DNA of 64,000 nucleotides. It comes from Lunularia cruciata. Taxonomy: Eukaryota > Streptophyta > Marchantiopsida > Lunulariales > Lunulariaceae. Under the pieces are notes generated by a model. That model searched no databases. It saw only the letters and a list, made by a program, of their open reading frames with translations, and was not told the origin of the DNA. The position numbers were made by a program, and so were the translations under genes. Location of the stretch: assembly GCA_948567375.1 (NCBI GenBank), contig OX419757.1:46562001-46626000 (forward strand). Direction: 5' to 3'. Within the stretch, counting starts at the first letter, position 1. Each line of letters begins with the position of its first letter. Shown piece by piece: positions 44,464 through 54,193 of the stretch.

Positions 44464-47400
44464 TCCAAGCACAATCACAACCCCAAGTTCAAGTACACGC
44501 ACAGCCACAACCTCATGCTCAAACCCAACCACAAGGGCAAGGTCAATCGCAAGGTCCAGGCCAAGCTCAATCTTCATCCCTCTCCATTTCTCAAACGCCG
44601 ACACAGTCTGGCCAGCCTACCCAAGTAAAGATACAACAGGAACAGCTTTCTCAAGCAACCTCCTCTACTTCTTCTGCACCACCTCCATCTCCGCAAGAGT
44701 CTTCCAAGCAGGCAAAGGAGCTGACATCGCAGCAGACACCGCATTTACAGACAAAACAGTCAGTCAGTCAAATATCGGAGACATCTGAAGCTAATGGTGC
44801 TCAAAAGGGTACCACACATGGACTTCCTCAGCAGGCTGTATCTTCTCAGCCAACACAGGGGGGCTCAGTTGCGGATGTCAGATCTTTACCTCAGCCTCCA
44901 CCTTTTCAACCTCTCCCTCAAGTATCATCTACTCTACCACAAGTGCAAGGATCTTCAAGCAAGCAGGTGGAACTACAGGAGGCGACAGTAGTTGGCCAGC
45001 AGAGCAATCTCAAGTCCACTGCTCCGATGTTACTACAACAAGTAAAGCTTGAGGTAGATAAATCTTTAGCTTCATTGCAGCTAGCTAGACAGCAGCAAAT
45101 ACCTCCCACATTTTCAGCTGGTCAGCAGCGGCCTTCTACTACAGGTATACATCAGATGCCCATTGTGCCTGGAGCTGGTCAGATTCAGCAACCCTATACG
45201 CAGAAAGCACCTTTACAGCAACCCTCTCCTGGCCAAGCTCCGGGACAACCACAACTGCAACAATCGCAAACAGTAGTACAAGGATTAGCTACTAGTAATA
45301 TACCACAATCCCAACCCCAGTCACTTCCACAACCTGCTCCACAGCCACCACCGGCAGAGAAGCCATTAACGAAGTACGCAAAACAAAAACTTAGAAAAGA
45401 GCAGAAGAAGCGAGAAGAAGAGGAGAGAGCGAGGAAGCTTCTCGAGGAAGAGCGACTGAGAAAGCAAAATCAGTCGACGGGATCTCTTCCGAATGTTCAG
45501 CAAGGTTTGCAATCACAGCACCCGCAACTTTCCGCATTGCAACTATCTTCTCCTTCAGTGGACCTTAACAAGCAGACTTACAGTCATCATCCAGGCTCAC
45601 TATCACAACAAGCACAGATACATACATCTTTATCCCAACCTGATAAACAGCAGGGTGCATCTTTAGCACAGAGTGGTCTTGGGGTTCCAGGACATTCGTC
45701 TATGGCTGTCAAGCAAGAATCGTCCGACTTGCAGGAAAACCTGCAGAAGAGGCAGTCTATGCAACTTAGTAAAGGGACAGATACGCGTGTGGGGCAGACA
45801 GCTCAGAAGCCTGCGGAGGCTTCTCTCCTGTCTACATCAATTGCAAATCACTTGCAGATTCAAGGTTCTAATGCTGAATCTGGGCAAGTGCTTTCCCCTC
45901 AAGGAAGTGCTCCAGGCCCGTTTTCTAACACCGGCTTAAATCTGGTCCAACCTGGTGTCATGGCATCTGTGCCTGCCACCGGTGTCTTGCCGAGTCAGGT
46001 CACCGTGGGGGGTACAACTCTTCATCCTATGAAGCAGGTATGCGCAGAGATATGGTTATGCCTCTCTTTCTCTCTTCTTTCATAAAGATACTATGGAGGT
46101 GTGGTAGTATCATGCTGTGCTTTTTCAAGATTCATCTTATTTAATTTCCAGTAGTTTAGTTTGTATAAGGTGATGGTTAAAATAGCTGAAGTTGAAGTTG
46201 CGGATGAACCTCCGCCACGTTGCATTGTCAAGTCATTTTACTCATTACGTGGGGGTCAAAACTAGTGCTCGTAACGGTTTTTAGCATACCATTACTCAAT
46301 GAGTTGCATCTCTAATTCGTAGGTCTTTTTTAGTAGTGCATTCAATAGTGCTCGAATGGCACTTCCTTTTGGTGAATGCCTCTGATATTTGTACGGAAGG
46401 ATGCTTTCGCATACAGCGCTGATGATGGTTGGAGCTCGTAGGGTAACTTTGCGATTTCCCATGGTCATTGGGTTTGAACAGGTTCGGGCGGACGTAGAAC
46501 ATGACTATACTGTACGATGCAATACTTGTATTATGCGTGCTGGTTGTTGTTTCAGACTTCTTCTTATGCATTCTGCAACGTTTATGAATTGTGCTCGCGC
46601 AGGTGGGTGGACAACGCATACTAGGCTCTGTTTCTTCAGCTGTTCCTGCAGTTCCTGGATATAATGCTACTTCTATGCATCCGGTACCCTCTAATCTGGG
46701 TGCTGCTTCGTCTCTACCGGTTGGTGCTGCGCCTGGTCAAATTCCTCAGGCACCTGGTGCAATTGCCACTGGGGCAACACCGGTTCAATCTGGAGCACTA
46801 AAGACTCCGTCGAAGAAGCCCACTGTTGGCCAAAAGAAACCGGCTGAAAACTCTCCTGCACAACAACCTGCTAGGTGATCATCAAGTACTGCGTTGGTTC
46901 GCCTCTAGTTTTGAACAAGTAGAAATTTACTTCATAAATGAAATAGTATCGTTTTAGACGACGATATTAGAGGCCTTTGTTTATAGATCATAACATCTCA
47001 TTCCAAGCATAGGCCTCAGGTACCCTAGTACCATTTCGCCTGTGAATAAAACACACGAGGGTTATTTGTTGATAAATGGTTTTGATCTATCGAGCTTCTC
47101 TAGACCGTAGGATCAAGTAAGAAGATCCCGTAAATCTATGACTTTGTGTGTTTTTCATGGTTATTGATACATCGCTGAGTATTCCTTGCATTTTGCAGCA
47201 AGAAGCAGAAGGTTTCGACAGGAGAACCCGATCAAAGCATTGACCAACTAAATGATGTGACTGCAGTCAGTGGTGTCAATCTGAAGGTGATGCTCATAGG
47301 ACACTCATGACATTTGCCTCCTCGACGATTTCACCAGTGATAAAATCAATGTGTTGCTAACATGTTCCATCCTCTTCGCAAGTGTTATTATACAGTTTAG

Positions 47401-49677
47401 TGCTCCCCAATGACATCAATGTTCTCAAAATTTCTCAGGAGGAGGAGGAACAGCTTTTGGTTGGACCCAAAGAGGAGAGTCGGACAACGGAAGCTATGCG
47501 CAAGATTGTTCAAGAAGAAGAAGAAAGACTTTTCCTCGATAGAAGTGCATTACGTTCAAAACTCTCTGCAATCGGTGAGTGACAAATGCAACTGTACAGG
47601 TGTTTTGTTCTTTGGGTGGACATTGTATTATAGATGCCGCACGGCCTCTGCAACTTCTTATATCATGAATTGAAGTAAAACTTATCTCTCCCTTGTACCA
47701 ACCTGGCTGAACTGATTTGTACAAACAAACCAACTTCCACAACCACAAACATGATAGCTCTTTCACTTGGGTCACGAACACACATAATTTAGTTGTGGAT
47801 ACAAATCAACTTTCATGCAGAGAAGTATCGTATAAGTCGCATATAGCTGGCACTTGAAGTCAAGAGCACAAAAAACTGTCACTGTTTATTCCCTCTTGAG
47901 TCCCTCGAGATTCGTCTCTGAATAGATTGTTAGCACTTGTTTATGAGGAAATAGTATGTGAAGCCAGGGAACTCGGTATCCCTGTATTACAGGAATGTGT
48001 ATGTTCAGCTTCCATCTGTGTTCTAGAGCACCCACTCCCTTGTTGGATGCATAGAGAATTCATTTTCGTTCAACTGTCAAACTGCAGCTGCCAAATGTAC
48101 CATCAAGAATGTCAGCGAAGATGTGGAGCGGTGCATATCTATGGTGGAGTACTCAATCTTCCTGTTCAATAACCATATGTTAGCTAAAATTGTGTGATAT
48201 GAATATCATTGGTCTGTCAATAGTATCACTCCATTTGCTGTGTGCTCCTGGTGGAAATTAGTATCGAACAACAACGCTGAAATGACATAGTTGTTTGCAG
48301 GCAGTCGAAGAGAGACTACGGAGCATGTTGTACAAACTAAGCAAATTGTCTAAGCAGGTGTGTACTTTCAAGGCTCTCATTGCATCTTGATCTCCGTTAC
48401 CTTTCTTACAACAAGCAAATTACGGTTCAGTTGTAGGGGAATGAAATCATACACTACTGACGCCTGGCACCGTTGCTCAACAGCGCTGTGATGTAGAGAA
48501 GGATAGGCACAAAATTGTAATTACCTCGGATGTAAGAAGGCAACTGCTTTTGATGAAGAAGAGGGCGAAAGAGTTACAAGATAAAAAACAAGCAGAAGAG
48601 AGCGAGAGACTGCGCAGGTTGAATGAGGTAAGCGGTGCAGATTGCTTTCATTTGAATCATGAGCTTTTTCTTGATATGAGTGATTGATGAGTTCTGATAA
48701 GGCACTTGTCTATGCGGTTCTTTCTACGCAGAAGAAAGACAAAGGATCGCTGCCTGATGTAGAGAGGGAGGAACTTAGAGCCAAAGCGCAAAAGGTAAGT
48801 GACATTAATGCTGGTTCGAATACGTACATGCTTTTGAAGTAAATCATGTGTCCATGCCAGGCTTGTAAAGCTTATGCTTATTGGCTATTGATGACTGAAA
48901 CAGGCTCAACAGGAGGAAGAAGACAGGCTGAAAGCAAATGCAGCAAATGTAGCGGCTCGTGCAGCTGTTGGAGCGGATGATATGCTTTTGAAGTGGCAAA
49001 TGATGGCTGAGCAAGGACGTCAGAAGCGCCAAGGAGGAGAGCCTGGTATGTGCATCTGTATTTATGTTTTCTCGATACTTTTCCAAGTCATTGAGAATCA
49101 TCACATGACGGCTTTACTTTTTACTACGCACTAATGCAGGGTCTGTTGAAGAAAATGCCGCGAGTCGAGCTGGAACGTCGGATGGTACCGTTGGAAGGTC
49201 ATCAGATAAAAAATCAGAGAATGGTGATGGAGCAGCTGGTGGTTCCGGCAATGCTGAGACAGATTCGCAAGCACCTCTTGCCGCATCGGCTATGGGAAGG
49301 CCCCCAGGTACGATATGGCGATCTGTAATAATTTCATAGATTGTCTCGGGCTTCCTTCAGCTAAGCACATTGAAATCAGTGGCTTCTTAGATTTGACTTC
49401 TTCATATAGCAGTAGCTTCCTTTATCCAGAATGATAAATACGTCTCATTTGATTTGCATCAGGGCCTGGACCTGGAGCATCTCGGATGCTTAGTGCTAAC
49501 GGACGTCGGCAGATTACACAGTCAGGGAGAGGCCAACGAACAATCACGTTGAAAGATGTAATTGCCTTCCTTGAAACAGAGCCTCAAATGTCCAAATCGG
49601 ATCTTCTGTATCGGCTTTACGAAAGGGAGAGGAAGCATTCTGATACAGATAAAACCGCTGCTGGAAATCGGAAGTAG
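41641..49677 (+). CDS. TAF4: TAF4/TAF4b, TFIID subunit, 15 inferred exons
   Basis: Exons: 41641-41679, 42754-42925, 43457-43866, 44075-44170, 44298-46037, 46603-46874, 47199-47286, 47439-47574, 48088-48143, 48301-48357, 48484-48627, 48732-48794, 48904-49045, 49140-49307, 49463-49677; about 1265 aa. The N-terminus [13 protein letters not shown] then [17 protein letters not shown] is typical of plant TAF4. A Gln-rich region precedes the RST domain ([18 protein letters not shown] to [14 protein letters not shown], about aa 177-239), which binds transcription factors. A long Q/A/P-rich linker (exon 5) contains a charged helix [19 protein letters not shown]. The C-terminal TAF4 histone-fold region (about aa 937-1180: [46 protein letters not shown]) pairs with TAF12 in TFIID. 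It ends [21 protein letters not shown]. Intron 4 appears to use a GC donor; a GT alternative exists (44174/44236). Splice sites are inferred, not observed. Longer than the about 850-aa Arabidopsis TAF4b. Confidence 0.85.
43594..43674 (+). repeat. CAG/CAA tract encoding about 27 Gln in TAF4
   Basis: Mixed CAG and CAA codons, followed by interrupted His/Gln codons to about 43710. Lies just upstream of the RST domain. Confidence 0.9.
44428..44464 (+). repeat. CAGGCT hexamer repeat encoding Gln-Ala in TAF4
   Basis: Six-base repeat (GCTCAG units) inside the low-complexity linker of exon 5, extended by more degenerate Q-x dipeptides on both sides. Confidence 0.85.
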
Positions 49678-50120
49678 GTCTATACATGAAAACTTAGAGG
49701 CGGGAGGTAACGAAGCTTAAATAGCCCTATAAAGCTGTGTGAGCTACAAGTGTGTAATTTAACCACGGCTCACAGGGTTCGGGCTTCCTAATCTCAAGGA
49801 AACAGGGTTTGCTTAGGCAATGCAAAAAGCTGTAAGCTCCTCCAGAGTATCCTTGTCTGAGACTGAGGGTGGTTTACAAACCCAGTGATGTCACACAGCA
49901 AAATGTCATACAATCTGCTAGGATTATCTGAGGCAGTGGAGGTGGGCTAAACCTCAGGCGTTGCCCTTGCTCATCATAATGAATCAATTGTTCGAAGCAG
50001 TCAAAAATGTGTCGCCACGATTTCTTGTGGTTTGAATCTATTTGATTACCTCTCATGAACAGTCTGTGATTGTCTGACTAATTCAACAGGGTAATAGTAT
50101 CAACTTTATAATCAGCAACA

Positions 50121-50300
50121 TGGAGAAAATTTTACCAACGAATTTTTGCTGTGAGCGTGAAATGGACAATTTTACCAACGCTGCTGAGCAGCTGCTTTTA
50201 CGGCGTTTATCTTCTGCCTCTTTCCGTACCCTTTTTTGCTGTGAGCGCTGGTAAAATTGTCCATTTTTGCTGTGAGCGTTCAATGGACAGTTTTTCCAGT
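50121..50300. repeat. Inverted and direct repeat cluster
   Basis: ATGGACAATTTTACCA at 50162-50177 is exactly inverted at 50249-50264. TTTTTGCTGTGAGCG occurs three times (about 50143, 50233, 50265). A further ATTTTACCAACG copy is at about 50129. It resembles a small non-autonomous fold-back element. Confidence 0.7.
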
Positions 50301-50535
50301 ACACTTGTGTAAATCGGTCTCATCACTCCCTTTTCAATCGTCTTAGCCTGGAGAGCTTCATCTAAACTTTCACTACCCATGAACGCCCTCTCGCCAGTAC
50401 TGTAGTACCAGCGCGGAACAGCAAAATTTGTCCTGCATTGTTGTTCTGGAATTGGCTTCTGAGAATATCTTGTCAGGGTTGTTTTGCTTCCTCCGCATTA
50501 CTGGTTTTGTAGTACCCGGATGAGCTATTTCTCAT

Positions 50536-50680
50536 ACTGATACTATTGAAGCTTAGCCCCATTTTACCTTTCGTGCCGATACTATTGGTACTTAGCACCA
50601 TTTTACTTCTTGTTGGGCTTTCGTGCCTGACACTATTGGGACTTAACACCATTTTAACTCTTGATGGGTCTTCCCATCCT
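50536..50680. repeat. Three imperfect tandem units of about 40-50 bp
   Basis: Units begin GATACTATTGAAGCTTAGCC, GATACTATTGGTACTTAGCA and GACACTATTGGGACTTAACA, each followed by CATTTTA and a CTTTCGTGCC-like end. Confidence 0.7.
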
Positions 50681-51398
50681 TCTTGTTATCCTACGCGGTG
50701 CCTTTTTGGACAAGCCATTGGTTTTATCCAGTTCTACATTAATGCTAGAGATGCTCTTTGTCCCCGGGAAAATTCTACCTCCGGCACGAGATCTTCCTGA
50801 TTAGTTATACCGCATCAGACATATTCCAGCTTTTAGTATACAGTACGCAGCTATTTTAGTATACAGTAAACAGCGCACCTTCGGTTACCTGACCTGAAAA
50901 GCTCCAACATAGTTCACGGAATTGACAAACATGTTCAATAGGCATTTTCAATCTTTATAAGGTCAACTCTCTTATCAGGCCGTCTCTATGTGTGATTACA
51001 CGTAGAGACTGCCCTCTTCCACCTTTTAGGTTCTGTGCTACAGAGTAACACCTCCTAATAGTGCCACCTCATATGAGTAACATCCTCTCATTAGTGACCA
51101 AGAACCCTAGAACAATTAGTCTAGAACCAGTAAATATGTACAATAATAACAGTTTTGCACAATTGGGCAATAGTGACATGATGTTGCCAACAATGACAGT
51201 TCTATAGTGTGAATATGGAGGTAACATCCTATCTGTATTGCAAGAGCGCTATTATGGGTTGTGTGAAAGGGGAATGTGGCATACTTGTATTAAACTCAAA
51301 TCCAAATAGTTCTCTCCATTTACTAAGGTTACTCTTTTGGACCAAGGTAAAATACATTGATAACATCTATTGTTTGAGCAACCTATTTTTCTCAACCT

Positions 51399-51938
51399 TT
51401 GATTGATGAATTAACAGACGACAAGCTTTTTGAAGGTTGGAAAGCAGGTTGCTTTGAAGTTCCTTCAAAGCAACCTGCTTGGAACGATAATGATGATTCA
51501 AGAGAGAGAAAGCTGATTAAATCTGTGATGGCCCAATTTGCTTGCTCAATGCTTACCAAAAGTGTGATCTCTTCAATGTCATCATCATCAATATTTCTGG
51601 AATTTTGCATTAGATTATGCTGTTCAAGAACTAACTGACAATGTTATGTCGTCAACCTCATCGTCACTAGTAGCATCAAGCACATCAAGCACATCCATTC
51701 CACTTTAGCAACTTGTTCAAAATTTTTGTCATCAAGATCCAATGATGCCAAGAAAGATTCCTCCAGGCAAATTTCTCTCAACATTATCACTAATTCATTG
51801 ACAACTTGATCAGAGCTAGGAGCAAGGCAATCAATATGTTGATTGGCTATGAAGTTTGGAACGACAAGGATACAATTTGCTTTAACAAAACATTGTCAAA
51901 TAGTATTCTCTTTGATATCGTTTGATGCTAATTTGACC
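51399..51938 (-). pseudogene. pogo/CENP-B-like (DDE_1) transposase remnant, C-terminal part
   Basis: Continues, on the minus strand, the frame of 59748-59895 across the B4 insertion. It reads ASNDIKENTI, stop, QCFVKANCILVVPNFIANQ, then HIDCLAPSSDQVVNELV and an acidic, Ser-rich tail ending NIDDDDIEEITLLVSIEQ. The N-C-F-x-K-A-x box preceded by a W-x(n)-TI segment matches the C-terminal end of DDE_1/CENP-B-type transposases and their host derivatives. Stops and frameshifts are present. Identification is by motif memory; moderate. Confidence 0.5.
51442..51480. repeat. Perfect 18-bp inverted repeat, 3-bp spacer
   Basis: AAGCAGGTTGCTTTGAAG (51442-51459), spacer TTC, then its exact reverse complement (51463-51480). 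Confidence 0.9.
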
Positions 51939-52617
51939 TGTAACACCCATTTGTGCATGTGTGTGGTATTGTGATATTTAGCTTGGTATTACAAGTACTT
52001 AAGAGATATTATTTATATAGAGATAAAGGATGGTTCTATATTAGTCATGGTTAGCTAAAGTTAGTCATAGCTAAGATAGATGGGACCTTACTTTAGAGGA
52101 AGTAGAAAAGATGAGCACCACTATTTTGGATTTTAGTGTGTTGACTTGGTATTATTCCTAGGTGTTTGGCTTTGGGGAAAGAGTTGAGAACTCTTGGGCC
52201 CGCAAGCCTTTTTGTTTTGGATTCTTCTTTAGTCCAAGGATAGCCCATGTGAAGGAATCCTTGCTTTAATGGTTGGGTCAAGATAAGGAGAATATGCCCA
52301 TGTGAATGGATATTCCTTTCTACTTTTTGACTTTACTTGACTTTTAGTCTAGTAACTTGAGTTACTACGGTAATTAGTAACTTTGGTACGTAACTATTTC
52401 ACAAGTATATAAACAAGGAGTGAGGAGGTACTCATCATCCTTTCATTTGCAACTATCTCTCTCTCATTGAGTTCTCTAGTGAGCAATGTCTTGAGTCTTG
52501 GAGTGTTAGCCTTGGAGGAGTATGATGGAGTTGGGGTTCCTTGCCTTCTTAGTCCATGGTGCGCTACCATAATAGCCATCAGAGGTTCATCCTGAGTGAG
52601 AGACAGGCCGGCTCACA
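51939..52617 (+). repeat. B4 5' LTR (679 bp)
   Basis: TGTAACACCC...GGCTCACA. Differs from the 3' LTR by A/G near 52266 (CTTTAATGG) and near 52287 (AAGGAGAAT). Confidence 0.95.
52406..52414 (+). promoter_or_regulatory. TATA box of B4 LTR
   Basis: TATATAAAC, 467 bp into the LTR, with the same motif at 59536-59544 in the 3' LTR. Confidence 0.6.
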
Positions 52618-52621
52618 TTTT

Positions 52622-52639
52622 TGGTTCCGTTGCCGGGAC
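52622..52639 (+). promoter_or_regulatory. B4 primer-binding site
   Basis: TGGTTCCGTTGCCGGGAC begins four bases after the LTR. It resembles the TGGCGCCGTTGCCGGGGA-type site of Tat/Athila elements, unlike the Met-type site of families A, C and copia. Confidence 0.6.
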
Positions 52640-52658
52640 CTCTCTAGAAGGCAAGATA

Positions 52659-52829
52659 ATGTTCCGCGTCCAATTCTACATTAGGCAGAAGGAGGCTATG
52701 AGAGCTCACTTGGAGAGAACATTAGGAGAGGAGAGGGCTGAACTTATGTTAGAGAACCAAGATCCATTTGTATACCCTGTAGTTCATTATGATGTCTTTG
52801 AGGTGATTTTGTACATCTTGTACACATGA
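52659..52829 (+). CDS. B4 leader ORF L1 (56 aa, shared leader domain)
   Basis: Starts ATG 52659 and stops TGA 52827-52829. It reads MFRVQFYIRQKEAMRAHL, then ERTLGEERAELMLENQD, then PFVYPVVHYDVFEVILYILY. Pattern and end point parallel family A (60778-60999) and family C (9852-10055) leader ORFs. Beyond the stop the same frame continues with EELERLCEVDCRFWG, conserved in B1, so the TGA may be an old nonsense or a recoding point. Small, soluble-looking, with no signal peptide. Function unknown; an RNA-binding or gag-accessory role is only a guess. Confidence 0.5.
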   Translation: MFRVQFYIRQKEAMRAHLERTLGEERAELMLENQDPFVYPVVHYDVFEVILYILYT

Positions 52830-53477
52830 GAGGAATTGGAGAGATTGTGTGAGGTGGATTGCAGATTTTGGGGATTAAGGTGATTTTGGGCAAAATCTCA
52901 AGTTTGAGATCTGGACTTGAGATTTCTACACATGATAGCTTGGGTTATCTTTCAGTTAGCACACTTGAAATTATTGAGAGAGCTTCTATGCGCACTGGGC
53001 TAGAATTTTTGAAAGTTGATAGGGTAAAGTGCTCCCGCAACTGCATGCTCTCTGGAAAATTGTACAGAGTCTGCCATTTCTTCAATTTTTAGTGAATTGT
53101 CCTGAAAATTTCCAAGAAAATTCAGTGCATTTTATCCTACCTGGTGCCACAAAAATTAGAGAGAGATCATTTTTGCGCAGTGCGTTATGAGTTTTTGAAG
53201 TGAGGGGGGTGGTTTTCAGACCAAATCTGAAATATGGGTGCTGAATAGAAAGGTGTCTAGGCCAAATGGCTCGATGAAAAGATCTAAAATTTTGCAGGGA
53301 GGGACGCCCTAGAGTTGTGATCAAGTGTGGAAAATTTCAGAGGACTGTGACATATTCGTTGGGAGATTTGAGTGACATTGTGAGGAAGGGTCAATTCTGC
53401 AGAGTGGAGATCTCATGCATGAGAAGTTTGAGATCAACAAAAAGCATGTTTGAGTGTTTAGATTCATCTTGGGGAAC

Positions 53478-53951
53478 ATGGAGGGTCATCAAGAGTGGAA
53501 ATTGAGATTATGCAAGGTTCCCCAAGGGTTTGAGGTGATTGTAGGGGTGGATTTGAGGAAAAGAGAGTTTACAATAGAATTTGAAGAGAGTGTTGAGAGG
53601 ATCCAAAAACCTACACCACTTGGAGGAAAGAGTGAGTCTAAGTGCTTTCTATGTGGAGAGAAGGGACATAAGGCAAGTTCATGTCCATTGACCTTTGAGA
53701 GCAAGAGATTGAGGGAAAGGAGAGGCTTACTTGACTTGGGTTTGCATGTTGGACCTTCTTCACCAAGATTGGGAGGGAGAAGATCTAAGACCAAGGAGTT
53801 GTGTGAGGTTTGTGGAGTTGAAGGACTTCCAAAAGGACATGAGTGTAGTGGAGTAAAAGCACTTTTGGAAACTTTGGTGAAGGATCTTGGAGAGAGTCTT
53901 AGTACAGCTACAGAAATACTACCACCTTCATCAGCTAGTTCTCAAGATTAG
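53478..53951 (+). CDS. B4 leader ORF L2 (157 aa, zinc-knuckle protein)
   Basis: I prefer the start MEGHQEWKLRLCKVPQG at 53478; an ATG at 53454 adds eight codons, and B1 conserves the 53478 ATG. Centre: CFLCGEKGHKASSCPL, a CX2CX4HX4C retroviral-type zinc knuckle. Then a basic stretch (SKRLRERRG), and a second Cys/His cluster CEVCGVEGLPKGHEC (CX2CX8HXC). The C-terminus is Ser/Leu-rich. This ORF precedes gag by about 240 bp, and gag has its own zinc knuckle. B1 retains a broken copy. A nucleic-acid-binding accessory protein is the likeliest role, by inference. Confidence 0.6.
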   Translation: MEGHQEWKLRLCKVPQGFEVIVGVDLRKREFTIEFEESVERIQKPTPLGGKSESKCFLCGEKGHKASSCPLTFESKRLRERRGLLDLGLHVGPSSPRLGGRRSKTKELCEVCGVEGLPKGHECSGVKALLETLVKDLGESLSTATEILPPSSASSQD

Positions 53952-54193
53952 TGATGGAGATAATCTTTCAACTTATGGATAAACTATCCATGAGAGTTAG
54001 ATTAATATGCACTCTAGGATTTGATGTTGCTATAGAAATCTTGGAGCAACCTGAACCTTTTGTGTTCCCTAGAGTGGATTATTCTCAGATGGTGTTAGTC
54101 ATGTATATACTCTATTAGTAATAGAGTGAGAGAAAAGAAAAGAGGAAAAAAAAAAAAAAATTTGAGAGAAAAGAAAGATAGTGAGGGGTTAAG

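Larger units (their letters stand above)
49678..51398. other. TAF4 3' UTR and intergenic repeats
   Basis: No coding frame is supported. Contains the inverted/direct repeat cluster at 50121-50300, tandem units at 50536-50680, and a duplicated TTTTAGTATACAGTA motif at 50834-50870. Confidence 0.5.

Noticed and set aside
44260-44604. 114-codon minus-strand frame with acidic repeats opposite TAF4 exon 5.
   Set aside because: Antisense of the Gln-Ala repeat.
50546-50800. 84-codon plus-strand frame with a hydrophobic start.
   Set aside because: Produced by the imperfect tandem units; not gene-like.
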